A DNA stretch of 64,000 bases from Deltaproteobacteria bacterium (GCA_019307815.1 JAFDIV010000009.1:1-64000), one strand, 5' to 3'. Shown: positions 7,728-16,451, counted from the first letter of the stretch. The notes: a model not told the origin generated them from the letters alone. Made by a program: numbers and translations.

Positions 7728-9200
7728 ATGGAAGAGTTGTTCAAGGCACTTTCCTCGGTGCTCCCTCCCGAAAGGGTAAGCTACGATGAGGTGGATCTGG
7801 CCGCATACGGCGCCGATTCTGCTATCCCCCCTGGGACTTCCGCATGCCCCATTGCAGCAGTAATGCCTCAGAGTCCTGAAGAAATGCAACACATTCTTCA
7901 AATAGCTGACAGGATGAGGGTCCCAGTAACACCTGTGGCTCGCGGGTCAAATATTGCAGGTCTGGCCGTCCCCGTCCAGGGAGGGATAGTGGTTGATCTA
8001 AGATTAATGAACAGAATTATCGAGGTGAACGAAGATAGCGCATATGCCTTGATAGAACCGGGGGTGACATTTCATGAACTCTCAAGGGCCTTGATGGAAA
8101 AGGGCTTTTTCTGCCATCTGCCCACCGCCTCTGGTGGCAGTAGCCCAACTGCCAACTACCTCATGAGACCCTCGGGCAACTATGCAGCCAGATGGGACCC
8201 TGATCCATTGCTCTCCCTTGAAGTGGCAACACCTAAAGCAGGCATAATAAGAACAGGTTCTGCTGCTTTTGAGGAAAATCTGTGGCGGGCCAGATATCAA
8301 TGCCTCCCTGACCTTACGGGGCTCTTTGCATGTTCCTATGGCACGCTTGGTATTGTAACAAAGGCATCGGTCAAGATTTTTCAAAGGGGAGAGGAAGAGA
8401 GGCTGCTTCTTATGGGTTTTGACAGTCTCCCACCTGCCCTTGAATACATGAAGAGGATAATCAGGGGAAACCTGGCAGAGAGCGTTACCTTCTGGACATG
8501 GGGGTGGAACCTGTTTCATGAAATGATGGTGTCAAAGAAAAAGGATATGCCCCAAGAGATGCTAAAACACGACCAGAAGACACCCCCTGAAGGAATTCCT
8601 TTTGGTATCGCCTCGGCAAGACTCAATGGTTACAGGGAAGTGGTGGAGGCCCAACAAAATGTGTGCATCAACATCGCTAGGGAGTTGGGCGGACAATACC
8701 TGGAAAACGAGATGGCAAAGGAACGGTTTCCAGGGTGCTATGAGTACCTACATTCCTATTTTGTCAAAGGCACGCTCCCCAAGCCTGGTGAAGAATCCCA
8801 GATAAGGGCAGGCCTGCACCTTCCGGGCTGTCTGGTTAGTGCCGAACCATCCAGCATTATAGCAATTGAAAAACACATGTGGGAACTTGCACAAAAGGAG
8901 TTCGAGCCCCCATATTTTTACAGGGTGCTTCCATATTCACATGCAAGGGAGTTCTTCTTCGCCTTTGTTGTGTATGTGACAGGGCCTATTCCTGATCAGC
9001 GTGTCTATATCCAGAAACTCAAGGGCATCTATGGCAACCTGTACAGAGAACTCCTTCACAAATATGGAGCAGTCATGTTCAGGTACCGCAAGGATCCGGG
9101 CTTTTTTGCCATGACCGGCAATTATGGTCAGCTATTGCGAAAAATCAAGGGAATCGTTGACCCGAATAATATAATGAACCCAGGGGTATTGCTATTTTAG
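7728..9200 (+). CDS. FAD-linked oxidase, VAO/PCMH (GlcD-like) family
   Basis: 490 residues. The N-terminal PCMH-type FAD domain has PVTPVARGSNIAGLAVPVQGG (pyrophosphate loop) and VVDLRLMNRIIEVN. It also has IEPGVTFHEL, then a GG-S-TANYL segment and LFACSYGTLGIVTKA. The C-terminal cap ends in DPNNIMNPGVLLF, typical of lactate/glycolate and vanillyl-alcohol oxidase families. Twelve bases separate it from the Fe-S protein gene, so they form an operon, as in GlcD-GlcF or LDH-type anaerobic dehydrogenases where the flavoprotein passes electrons to the Fe-S partner. Substrate is unassigned; a 2-hydroxy acid or a benzylic alcohol/cresol type compound fits the family. The GntR regulator upstream is likely its controller. 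Confidence 0.85.
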   Translation: MEELFKALSSVLPPERVSYDEVDLAAYGADSAIPPGTSACPIAAVMPQSPEEMQHILQIADRMRVPVTPVARGSNIAGLAVPVQGGIVVDLRLMNRIIEVNEDSAYALIEPGVTFHELSRALMEKGFFCHLPTASGGSSPTANYLMRPSGNYAARWDPDPLLSLEVATPKAGIIRTGSAAFEENLWRARYQCLPDLTGLFACSYGTLGIVTKASVKIFQRGEEERLLLMGFDSLPPALEYMKRIIRGNLAESVTFWTWGWNLFHEMMVSKKKDMPQEMLKHDQKTPPEGIPFGIASARLNGYREVVEAQQNVCINIARELGGQYLENEMAKERFPGCYEYLHSYFVKGTLPKPGEESQIRAGLHLPGCLVSAEPSSIIAIEKHMWELAQKEFEPPYFYRVLPYSHAREFFFAFVVYVTGPIPDQRVYIQKLKGIYGNLYRELLHKYGAVMFRYRKDPGFFAMTGNYGQLLRKIKGIVDPNNIMNPGVLLF

Positions 9201-9212
9201 GGAGGAGCGGAG

Positions 9213-10388
9213 ATGTCAGCAGAGGTATTCAGTCTTAGCAAGGGTCTTTATACTGCAGTTCACAAATGTATCAGGTGCGGGCAATGCGCATATGGAAAGG
9301 AAGAAGTGAACTATGAGATCATCTGCCCGGTTCACATGAACAGGCAATTTTTTACAAATACCGCAGGCGGCATCATGCAGATTGCCCGTGTTATTCATGA
9401 GGGAAAACTCAAGCCATCTGAAAGCCTGCGTGATTTGCTTTACCTATGTACTGGGTGTGAGGCCTGCGAAGTCAACTGCGGGGTTATAAGCGGGCAGGTC
9501 GAGGTAATTACCCTCATAAAAAGGTGGTTGAACAAAAGCGCAATCCCTTACAGAGAAGGGCACGAATTGCTCCTAAACAACCTCACCAAGACTAAAGCCC
9601 CATATGGTGATAGAATTGCAGACCGGCTAGAGTGGTTGGCAGGAGATGTAAAGAAAAATTTATCGAGCAAGCCCCATGTATTCTACTTTGTGGGGTGCGT
9701 ATCATCCTTTAGAGAGACGGAAATGGCGGTCTCATTCGTCAATATCTTGAAGAAGCTTGATATACCTTTCTCCTTGAGTAATGAAGAGTGGTGCTGTGGT
9801 GCTCCCCTTTATTATCTCGGCCTGATAGATAAATGCAAAGAGTGGGCAAGACATAATGTTGATTTGATAGAAAAGAGCGGGGCATCTGTGGCTGTTTTTA
9901 CATGTCCCACATGTAGCATGATCTTTAAGAAGTATTACTCGTCCTGGATAGGGGAAGAACTCCCATTTGACCTTATGCACATGAGTGAATTCGTGGAGCA
10001 ACTCATGAAGGAAGGGCAATTAAAATTCAAACATAAAATCGAAAAAAAAGTTATTTATCATGATCCATGCCATCTAGGTAGGGGACAAAAAATTTATGAT
10101 CCTCCAAGGAATATCCTTTCAGAAATTCCGGGTATCCAGATGGAAGAGTTCCGATTCAACAGGGAAAACAGTTTGTGTTGCGGGGGTGGAGGTCTTTTAC
10201 CCGCTGGATTTCCCCAGATAGCTGATTCCCTTGCGGAAAGACGAGCAAAAGAATCCATGGAAAAAAGTCCCTCAATGATTGTATCGTGCTGTCCCGGGTG
10301 CAAGGAGAGTCTCAAGCTGGGGGCGAAAAGATCAAGACTAAAGATAAAGGTCAAGGATCTTTCGGAGCTGATAGATGAGAGCCTTTAG
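9213..10388 (+). CDS. (Fe-S)-binding CCG-domain oxidoreductase subunit (GlcF/HdrD-like)
   Basis: 391 residues, with GGAGG upstream of ATG 9213. N-terminal ferredoxin-like motifs are CIRCGQC...CPVH and CTGCEACEVNCG, sufficient for two clusters. Two CCG domains follow: WCCGAPLYYLGL with CPTCSMIFKK, and HDPCHLGRG with LCCGGGGLLP. This is the architecture of GlcF, LutA/LldE and HdrD/B-type subunits that accept electrons from a flavoprotein and pass them to the quinone pool or a heterodisulfide-type site. It directly follows the FAD oxidase gene. There is no membrane segment, so membrane attachment would need another partner. The operon appears to end here. Confidence 0.88.
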   Translation: MSAEVFSLSKGLYTAVHKCIRCGQCAYGKEEVNYEIICPVHMNRQFFTNTAGGIMQIARVIHEGKLKPSESLRDLLYLCTGCEACEVNCGVISGQVEVITLIKRWLNKSAIPYREGHELLLNNLTKTKAPYGDRIADRLEWLAGDVKKNLSSKPHVFYFVGCVSSFRETEMAVSFVNILKKLDIPFSLSNEEWCCGAPLYYLGLIDKCKEWARHNVDLIEKSGASVAVFTCPTCSMIFKKYYSSWIGEELPFDLMHMSEFVEQLMKEGQLKFKHKIEKKVIYHDPCHLGRGQKIYDPPRNILSEIPGIQMEEFRFNRENSLCCGGGGLLPAGFPQIADSLAERRAKESMEKSPSMIVSCCPGCKESLKLGAKRSRLKIKVKDLSELIDESL

Positions 10389-10537
10389 TTAATGTCCATC
10401 CATACATCAAAGATTTCCGGATGGAGCGGTCAGCTATAAACAGTCAGCCTAAATGATCCTTTCGTGTTTCTACTGGTGCGTAAAGAGTCCGGGCCATCCA
10501 ACCTTTCAATACTCTCGCGAAATCCTATACCGGTCAT

Positions 10538-10935
10538 CTAATGAGCACCTTTGATGTTGAAGTGCATTTTAGAAATCCAGGTAATAGCCAGAAATGCCAG
10601 GCATAGTATTAAGGCGAATGCATTCTCTTTGAACACAGGAGAGAAAAAGAGAAAAAATCCCCTCTCTTTTACCAGAACAGGAAAGCTGGAAACGCAAAAA
10701 GGGATAACAAAAAACGGAAGGCCTGCCATTTATTGCTTTTACTAATCATACCCTTAAAGGAGGAAAACGCATTGAGGTTTAGGGCTAATCCAACTAGGAT
10801 GGCTATCCCTAAAGATCGTAGCCACAGTTCAACATCGCGTTCAAAATACTTACAGGCAAAATACACATACCATATTAGATAGCACCAAAGGACTTTCATT
10901 CCTTGAGATAAGTTCGACAGATACTGGATTATCAT
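10538..10935 (-). pseudogene. Small membrane protein, frameshifted at a T6 run
   Basis: Two adjacent minus-strand frames form one protein. The first (from 10935) reads through LSQGMKVLWCYLIWYVYFA, LRSLGIAILVGLALN and SNKWQAFRF. The second continues FVIPFCVSSFPVLVKERG to LILCLAFLAITWISKM. The switch is at the six-base homopolymer 10709-10714 (A6 on the plus strand); one more base would fuse the frames. The result, about 130 residues with three or four hydrophobic helices, resembles a small conserved membrane protein of unknown function. It may be a real mutation, a sequencing indel or slippage. It lies downstream of cinA on the same strand. Confidence 0.55.
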
Positions 10936-10965
10936 CTGGTTCCGCCCTTCAAATTGAAATTTTCT

Positions 10966-12213
10966 TTACTTACTACAGCCAAGATCCACTAGAGCAAGAC
11001 GTAGTGTGTTCAACCCGATCACGGAGCCACGCTGTTGCACCGTAGTCAGATCTCCTCCCATGTGCCACGAATAGGCCTTCTCCACTCCCTCCCCTACTGC
11101 TGCTGCACAGGCATCCACAAAAAACACCTCTGCTTCCCTACGGGGAAACCCCACCACAGCCAGGCCAACCCCATCCTGGCCCGCAGGCATCAGTCTTCTA
11201 GCAAGCTCAAGCGTGACCTCAAGGGAGGGAACCTCCAGTCCCTTGCCAAAGTCTTTAGATATTCCCTCTTTATGAGGGATGACTAGGGACTTCTCTATGG
11301 CATGGCAAGGGATTGCGTGAAGCCTCTGGGCCACCATGCCGGCGGTAAAGGTCTCAAGAATGGTCAATGAGAGGTTATGCTGCCCAAGTAGGAAGTCAAC
11401 CACACCTTCGAGGGTGTCGTCGTCAACCCCAAAGACCTTGTTCCCAAGCCGGGAGCGGATTTCCTGCTCAATAGGCTGGATAAGGGACCTGGCTTGCCCC
11501 GAGTCCTTTGCCTCAGCCGTAATTCGGATTTTTATCTCCCCAGGAGAGGCAAGGAGGCCAATCTTAGGGTTTTCAGAATGCCTTATGAGATCGCCTATTA
11601 TTGTGTCCACCTTGCTCTCACCAATACCAGCCACCTTCAAAACACGGGATGCCACCAAATGACCCTCAAGTCCGAATCGTCCCCTTATCCATGGGCCGAC
11701 CGCATTTTGCCATAGGTACTTCAGCTCCTTTGGGACTCCAGGGAGACAAATGATGGGCCTGCCCTTTACTTCCTTAATGAATCCAGGGGCTGTTCCCACC
11801 GGATTCTCAATAGCTTCGCTCCCCTTTGGCACAAAGGCCTGGCTCCTATTGGTCTCAGGCATTCGATAGCCATAACGCCTAAAAACTTCCTCAATTTGCT
11901 CCATCAGCTCCTGGCGGAATTCCAGCTCCACCCCGGCCACCGTGGCAACCACCTGGCGGGTAAGATCGTCCTTGGTAGGGCCCAGTCCCCCGGTTGTAAC
12001 CACCAGATCGCACCGTTCAAGGGCCCTTTTGAGCACCTCTGCCATTTCCTCGGCCTGATCCCCTACTGCGGTTCGAAAGCGAACATCCACTCCAATGCTG
12101 GCCAGTTCCCGGGCAAGGAAGGTGCTATTGGTGTCTTCAATTTGTCCGAGCAATAGCTCGCTGCCAATGGTTACGATTTCACAGCACGGCAGCCTATGGT
12201 TATTAATAGACAA
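10966..12213 (-). CDS. cinA: CinA family nucleotide-amidohydrolase/pyrophosphatase-like protein
   Basis: 415 residues. The N-terminal MoaB/MogA-like domain (about 1-170) has EIVTIGSELLLGQIEDTNS and VVTTGGLGPTKDDLTRQ, with the DDLT loop typical of CinA ADP-ribose pyrophosphatase. The middle KH-like part is normal. The C-terminal PncC domain normally carries AESCTGG for nicotinamide-mononucleotide deamidation. Here the aligned segment reads LETFTAGMVAQRL, without the active Ser-Cys or the Gly-Gly, so deamidase activity is doubtful. CinA serves NAD by-product recycling in bacteria. It is convergent with the FAD/Fe-S operon and has no tight operon partner except possibly the small membrane protein after it. 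Confidence 0.88.
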   Translation of the reverse strand: MSINNHRLPCCEIVTIGSELLLGQIEDTNSTFLARELASIGVDVRFRTAVGDQAEEMAEVLKRALERCDLVVTTGGLGPTKDDLTRQVVATVAGVELEFRQELMEQIEEVFRRYGYRMPETNRSQAFVPKGSEAIENPVGTAPGFIKEVKGRPIICLPGVPKELKYLWQNAVGPWIRGRFGLEGHLVASRVLKVAGIGESKVDTIIGDLIRHSENPKIGLLASPGEIKIRITAEAKDSGQARSLIQPIEQEIRSRLGNKVFGVDDDTLEGVVDFLLGQHNLSLTILETFTAGMVAQRLHAIPCHAIEKSLVIPHKEGISKDFGKGLEVPSLEVTLELARRLMPAGQDGVGLAVVGFPRREAEVFFVDACAAAVGEGVEKAYSWHMGGDLTTVQQRGSVIGLNTLRLALVDLGCSK

Positions 12214-12781
12214 AAAATACCGCCTCCTTTCGTATCTTATTGAAGGTCTTCCCCTATCCTAAATTGCCCTTTGGATCGCTACCTAGCGTCGGGAGGAATT
12301 ACGAGATCGGTTTCTGCTGGAGGCTAAGAATTAAAGGCCAAACACCTCCACCAGGAATTGCCAATTAAAAGAGACTCCTAACCAACAGGGATCGGAGGGC
12401 AACGGGATATTCCCAAAGCGGGCCTATTTTGTCCGTACGCTTTGCTACGGACTCCCCACCCTTGCGGGTGGGTCCCCGGTTTTGCCCCCGTAGCCAGCCT
12501 GCCTATAATTGTGCCATATGGCATTATCTGCTGCAGGCAGGGATGGTGAAGGGGGTAACCTGCCGCCGGCAGGAATCGGCAGACCTTGCCCGCCAGGATT
12601 GTGGCGGGAGATGAGCCAAGGATGACGTAGCTGACGTAGCGCCTGCCTGGCAGCAGACAGGGAGGGAATATCGCGTTGCCCGTAATGAGCCTACTAAGAT
12701 TCCCTGTTTGCCTTACAAATTACCCGAAAGTATATCGTTCCTGCCTGGCTGGCAGACAGGCGGGTAGGTTGCTGGCGGATG
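12214..12781. other. Gene-free stretch rich in GCCTGCC/GGCAGGC words and hairpins
   Basis: About 570 bases without a credible gene. An inverted repeat GTCCGTA...TACGGAC at 12431-12452 is followed by CCACCC...GGGTGG. Further on there are several copies of the short palindrome family: around 12497-12505, 12530-12541, 12562-12575, 12641-12663 and 12740-12766. The copies differ in loop and length. The region looks like a landing zone for this repeat family between cinA and the SH3 gene. Confidence 0.55.
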
Positions 12782-13459
12782 TCAGTAAATATAGCTTCTT
12801 CTTTTCTTCTGCTGTCTTCCAATAATAATACCAATAAGAAGTCCGCACAACAGCACGGATGCCCCCAAGGCAAACCATTTCTTTTTTTCCGAGTACCTGA
12901 ATTGGTTATTTTCTCGCCTCAATTCCTCAATAGTAGATTGATTCCGTTCAAGCTCCTCGCTTACCTCAGAGTATTTTTGTTTGAGTTTCAGATACTCGGA
13001 GGCCCCCTCACGCAGACTATTGTACCGCTTCGCAAGATCGCTTAGGGCCTTTTTTGTATCCCGGAGCTCAGTGCTGAGGCCTGCCTCGTTCTGTCTGGCC
13101 TCTGATAGCTGCCTCTGAATCAGTTCCAGTTTTTCTCTCAATCTCTTGTTCTCCGATTGTAGCGACTCGGCCTGTTTTTTCCACGGGAGCCTTTCTATCA
13201 GATATCTGGTCAAAACCCAACCTTCTGGAGCAGGGTCCCCTCGCCCCATAACCCTAACATGGGACCATTCCCCCTCTGTCTCAATAACTTCAAGGGCCTG
13301 ACCAGAAGAAAGAAGTGACACGATCCTATTCTCGGTGCTTGGCCCTGTCCTAAGGGTAATTTTAAAGGAATCAGTCACATATACTGTGGCCGCAAAACAA
13401 GGCCCAAAAAAGCCCATTACCCATAAAAGGGCCGTCATTAAAGGTAATATTTTTTTCAT
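12782..13459 (-). CDS. SH3-domain/coiled-coil membrane protein (TIGR04211-like)
   Basis: 225 residues. An N-terminal signal sequence ends near FAATVYVTD. A bacterial SH3 domain (about 25-95) shows ITLRTGPSTENRIVSLLSSG, LEVIETEGEWSHVRV and GWVLTRYL. A long coiled coil (about 100-195) follows, and a single C-terminal membrane helix GASVLLCGLLIGIIIG before a basic tail ending KKRRS. This order matches the YgiM/TIGR04211 family, inner-membrane proteins with a periplasmic SH3 domain of unclear role in envelope homeostasis. It is followed closely by nothing in the same operon; the upstream PEBP gene is 32 bases away on the same strand. Confidence 0.85.
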   Translation of the reverse strand: MKKILPLMTALLWVMGFFGPCFAATVYVTDSFKITLRTGPSTENRIVSLLSSGQALEVIETEGEWSHVRVMGRGDPAPEGWVLTRYLIERLPWKKQAESLQSENKRLREKLELIQRQLSEARQNEAGLSTELRDTKKALSDLAKRYNSLREGASEYLKLKQKYSEVSEELERNQSTIEELRRENNQFRYSEKKKWFALGASVLLCGLLIGIIIGRQQKKRRSYIY

Positions 13460-13491
13460 GGGATGGTTATCCTTTCATTTCACGATCAAGA

Positions 13492-14058
13492 TCACCGGCT
13501 GTATTTCCCCATCAGCTCCCCTTTGGCCAAAACATGTCCTTCCATTGCATCAAGCACCTGTGCCTTACTGGCCCCAGGCTTCAGGTTCAATGTCGTATCA
13601 AGGGCATAGACCTTGAAAAAATACCTGTGAGTCCCTCCCGGTGGGCAAGGCCCTCCATAGCCATAGTTTCTGAAGTCATTGATCCCATGTATGGCACCAT
13701 TATCAAGTGTAGGTTCGGAAGGAACTTTTTCAGGAAGCTCCTGGGTCTGGGGTGGAATGTTAAAGATGACCCAATGGACCCATGTGCCCATGGGAGCGTC
13801 TGGGTCGTCGCAGATCAAGGCAATACTTTTGGCATCCCTGGGTATACCTTCCCAGCGAAGTGGCGGCGATATGTCCTCGCCGTCGCAGGTGTACATAGCT
13901 GGAATCCGACCACCGTGTTCAAAGGCCGTGCTTGTTATTTTGATGTCCATGGCTCTCCCTCCTTTTGCAAAGCCCAAGGGCAAAATCACAAACAAGATAC
14001 AACACAACAAGGCCACTACCCATATAGATGTTGTTTTGGTAGATAGTACTTTGTTCAC
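13492..14058 (-). CDS. YbhB/YbcL family Raf-kinase-inhibitor-like (PEBP) protein, exported
   Basis: 188 residues with an N-terminal hydrophobic signal (VVALLCCILFVILPLGFA). The bacterial PEBP signatures follow: IPAMYTCDGEDISPPLRW, LICDDPDAPMGTWVHWVIFNIP and GPCPPGGTHRYFFKVYAL. The anion-binding pocket residues (Asp-Pro-Asp-Ala-Pro, His in HW, GPCPP) are all present. The biochemical role of bacterial YbhB proteins is not settled. The signal peptide suggests a periplasmic form. It sits 32 bases upstream of the SH3 gene, probably in the same transcript. A long antisense frame here is a shadow of the coding sequence. Confidence 0.9.
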   Translation of the reverse strand: MNKVLSTKTTSIWVVALLCCILFVILPLGFAKGGRAMDIKITSTAFEHGGRIPAMYTCDGEDISPPLRWEGIPRDAKSIALICDDPDAPMGTWVHWVIFNIPPQTQELPEKVPSEPTLDNGAIHGINDFRNYGYGGPCPPGGTHRYFFKVYALDTTLNLKPGASKAQVLDAMEGHVLAKGELMGKYSR

Positions 14059-14282
14059 CCAATCACCCCCTCACCCTCTACCCGCCTACTAATCATAGCA
14101 GGCAAGCCCCTCTACCCAGGCCGGAAGAGGGAATCAAAGGTAGCCATATACCGAGGCACAAAAAACTATCAAATTAAAGCCCCATCCCTCCCCTAGGAGA
14201 AACGGGGCGACCATTCTCATTACAAAACCACTTCTCTCCCCAATAAGGAGGGATATAAATGCCCCTCGGCTGTGAATTGAAC

Positions 14283-14741
14283 TTATCTGGCACGGCTCGA
14301 TTTGTCAATATGGGCCTTTATTTTTCTAATTACTCGGATATCGGAAATCCTTGTGTGTGGGTACTGGCCGTTCTTGTTTTTCTCTAAATATTTGACCATA
14401 TCCCAAATGGTATTCAGCGCACATGTCACTCCCACCAGTGCTTCCATCTCTACTCCTGTTCTGGCCTGAGCTTTTACAAAACACCTTGCCTCCACAGCTT
14501 TATCAACAATTTCAAAGCTGATTTGAACGGTATCCAACGGGATCTGGTGACAATGGGGGATCAAGATATGAGTCAATTTCGCCGCATTCATTCCGGCCAC
14601 TTCGGCCACCAAAAAGGGATCCCCTTTCTTTATGCGACCAGCCTTTATAGCTGCCATAGTAGGCCCTGAAAGGTGTATTTTTCCAGCGGCCTCAGCTTCA
14701 CGTAATACCACGGGTTTTTCCGACACATCAACCATTCCCAT
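14283..14741 (-). CDS. moaC: Cyclic pyranopterin monophosphate synthase
   Basis: 152 residues. MoaC converts the MoaA product to cyclic pyranopterin monophosphate in molybdopterin synthesis. The signatures MVDVSEKP, AAIKAGRIKKGD, AAKLTHILIPHCHQIPL and TGVEMEALVGVTCALNTIWDMVKY are clear. The C-terminal part differs from the E. coli type: KNGQYPHTRISDIRVIRKIK replaces the short linker and the GGKSG end. This is a recognised alternative form in anaerobes and archaea, to my knowledge. The moaE-like gene lies 58 bases upstream on the same strand, so both serve molybdenum or tungsten cofactor synthesis. Confidence 0.93.
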   Translation of the reverse strand: MGMVDVSEKPVVLREAEAAGKIHLSGPTMAAIKAGRIKKGDPFLVAEVAGMNAAKLTHILIPHCHQIPLDTVQISFEIVDKAVEARCFVKAQARTGVEMEALVGVTCALNTIWDMVKYLEKNKNGQYPHTRISDIRVIRKIKAHIDKSSRAR

Positions 14742-14799
14742 ATTATACTCTCCTGAACAAAAGCCCTTGTTTCACTTGCCTAAGGTTTGTGGCGGCGAA

Positions 14800-15159
14800 C
14801 TATTCTGCAAAGATTTCCTTTTTCTTGCTCGCTTCCTTTTTTACGCGATCCACCGCCTCTATGAGCGCAGGAAAAACATGCTCCCTTGTATCTCCTCCCA
14901 CTGCCACTGCCATGACTTCCTCGCCCACGGACAATGTGCCCGAGTTATATTCAATAATTACATCAATAATTCCGTCTAATATCTTGGTTTCACTAATGAT
15001 AAGATTAATCTTTTCCGGGTCAAAATCCACCTTCATTCCTTTCACGGCCCTGCCATCAAGGGAGTTTTCCCGTACAATGCCAAGGTGGGTGGCAATCATG
15101 CCCATTTTTTTATAATCCGGGTGTGCTTTCATCTGTTCAACTGCCTTTTGAATCAGCAT
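14800..15159 (-). CDS. MoaE-like molybdopterin synthase large-subunit homologue
   Basis: 119 residues. GMIATHLGIVRENSLDGRAVKGM followed by a strand and IIDVIIEYNSGTLSVGEEVMAVAVGG resembles the MoaE core, and REHVFPALIEAVDRVKKE matches the helix before the catalytic lysine. The canonical PIWKKE end is replaced by SKKKEIFAE, and the usual second arginine-rich loop is altered. It may therefore be a diverged MoaE or a paralogue without MoaD interaction. It directly follows hemA (3 bases) and precedes moaC, so it is co-transcribed with cofactor genes. No moaD is in the window. Confidence 0.65.
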   Translation of the reverse strand: MLIQKAVEQMKAHPDYKKMGMIATHLGIVRENSLDGRAVKGMKVDFDPEKINLIISETKILDGIIDVIIEYNSGTLSVGEEVMAVAVGGDTREHVFPALIEAVDRVKKEASKKKEIFAE

Positions 15160-15162
15160 CCC

Positions 15163-16446
15163 TTACTCCTTTTGCCCATTATCATCCAACCTGAAAAGTT
15201 TTCTGGTAATATCCAAATAGGTGGGAAGTGTTGATCTCCCTGCCTTTCCCTTTAGGAATAGAATCGGATCATTCAGGATCTTTTCCACGATGGACCTGCT
15301 CAGCCTCAAGACCGCCTCCCTTTGTGTGGGGTTCAACGAGGAGATCAAGGCATTGCTCCTGCTCAGTTCGCTCTGCACAATGGCTTCTGCCTTTTCTCGT
15401 AAGGCCACAAGGGTTGGGACAACCGCCAGTGTCTTGAGCCACTTTTCGAACTTTACCACCTCTTCTTCGACGATTCTCTCTGCCTTGGCTGCCTCCAACT
15501 GACGCTGTGCCAGATTTGACTCTGTGATTCCCCTCAAATCGTCGATGTCATAGAGGTAAACATTCTCCAGGTCATTGACCTTTGGATCAATATCCCGGGG
15601 GACTGCAATATCAATGAAAAATAGGGGGCGATTTCGCCTCTTTCTCAGACACCCCTTGACCATGTCCCTTGTGATCACCACTTCTGGAGAAGCAGTAGAG
15701 CTCAAGACAATGTCTACTTCCAAGAGCTGGAGGGGAATCTCCTCCAATGATACGGGCGTGCCGTCAAACTGTTGGGAGACCTCCACTGCCCTTTCAAATG
15801 TACGGTTAGCCACGGTCATGGTGGTAACGCCGTTATTCATGAAATGCCTGCCTGCAAGTTCGGCCATTTCACCTGCCCCGATGAGAAGGACCTTTTTCCC
15901 TCGCAACTCGTGAAAGATCTTCTTGGCTAGCTCAACAGCGGCATAGCTTATGGAAACTGCGGCCTCACTGATCCCTGTTTCGGTTCGCACCCTCTTGGCC
16001 ACGTGAAAGGCCCGGTGCATAAGTCGGTTTATAATGACCCCTGAGGTCTTCTCCCTTGTGGCTTCTACATAGGCGGACTTTATCTGCCCTAATATTTGGG
16101 GTTCGCCAACCACCATGGAATCCAGGCTTGAGGCCACTCGAAACACGTGGCGCACCGCCTCCATGTCTTCGTAACTGTATAGGTGGTCAGAAAATATCTC
16201 CCGTGGCAAATTCCCCAGACCTGCCATAAGTGAAATGACCGTATCCAATGCCCTATCTTTGTCATCCGTGACCACAAGGGCCTCCACCCGGTTACACGTG
16301 GATAAAAAGAACGCCTCCTTTATACTATTGGAGCTCCTCATACGGTTGAGTGCCTTTTTGCTGTTCATGGGGTCACCGGCAAGGCACTCCCTCAGCTCTA
16401 CAGGGGCTGTCTGGTGATTCATGCCTATATTCAAAATAGTACTCAT
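15163..16446 (-). CDS. hemA: Glutamyl-tRNA reductase
   Basis: 427 residues from ATG 16446, chosen over an upstream in-frame start because of AGGGA close by and the family start MSTILNIGMNHQTAPVELRE. HemA reduces glutamyl-tRNA(Glu) to glutamate-1-semialdehyde, the first step of C5 tetrapyrrole synthesis. The nucleophile Cys51 is in FFLSTCNRVEAL, and the NADPH domain has KKVLLIGAGEMAELAGRH. The specificity segment is SSLDSMVVGEPQILGQIKSAY. The C-terminal dimerisation helix is present. It lies 5 bases downstream of the ccsA/hemX gene, an arrangement also known from Bacillus hemX-hemA. Confidence 0.97.
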   Translation of the reverse strand: MSTILNIGMNHQTAPVELRECLAGDPMNSKKALNRMRSSNSIKEAFFLSTCNRVEALVVTDDKDRALDTVISLMAGLGNLPREIFSDHLYSYEDMEAVRHVFRVASSLDSMVVGEPQILGQIKSAYVEATREKTSGVIINRLMHRAFHVAKRVRTETGISEAAVSISYAAVELAKKIFHELRGKKVLLIGAGEMAELAGRHFMNNGVTTMTVANRTFERAVEVSQQFDGTPVSLEEIPLQLLEVDIVLSSTASPEVVITRDMVKGCLRKRRNRPLFFIDIAVPRDIDPKVNDLENVYLYDIDDLRGITESNLAQRQLEAAKAERIVEEEVVKFEKWLKTLAVVPTLVALREKAEAIVQSELSRSNALISSLNPTQREAVLRLSRSIVEKILNDPILFLKGKAGRSTLPTYLDITRKLFRLDDNGQKE

Positions 16447-16451
16447 ATTCC

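Noticed and set aside
12429-12614. 61-residue frame in the cinA-SH3 gap
   Set aside because: Consists of repeat units read as Arg/Pro/Ala-rich peptide; no start signal.
13534-14046. 170-residue antisense frame to the PEBP gene
   Set aside because: The minus strand has unmistakable PEBP motifs; the antisense frame is a by-product of codon bias.
14160-14215. GCCCC...GGGGC hairpin as a terminator of the moaC transcript
   Set aside because: The loop is long, arms are short and no T run follows on either strand.
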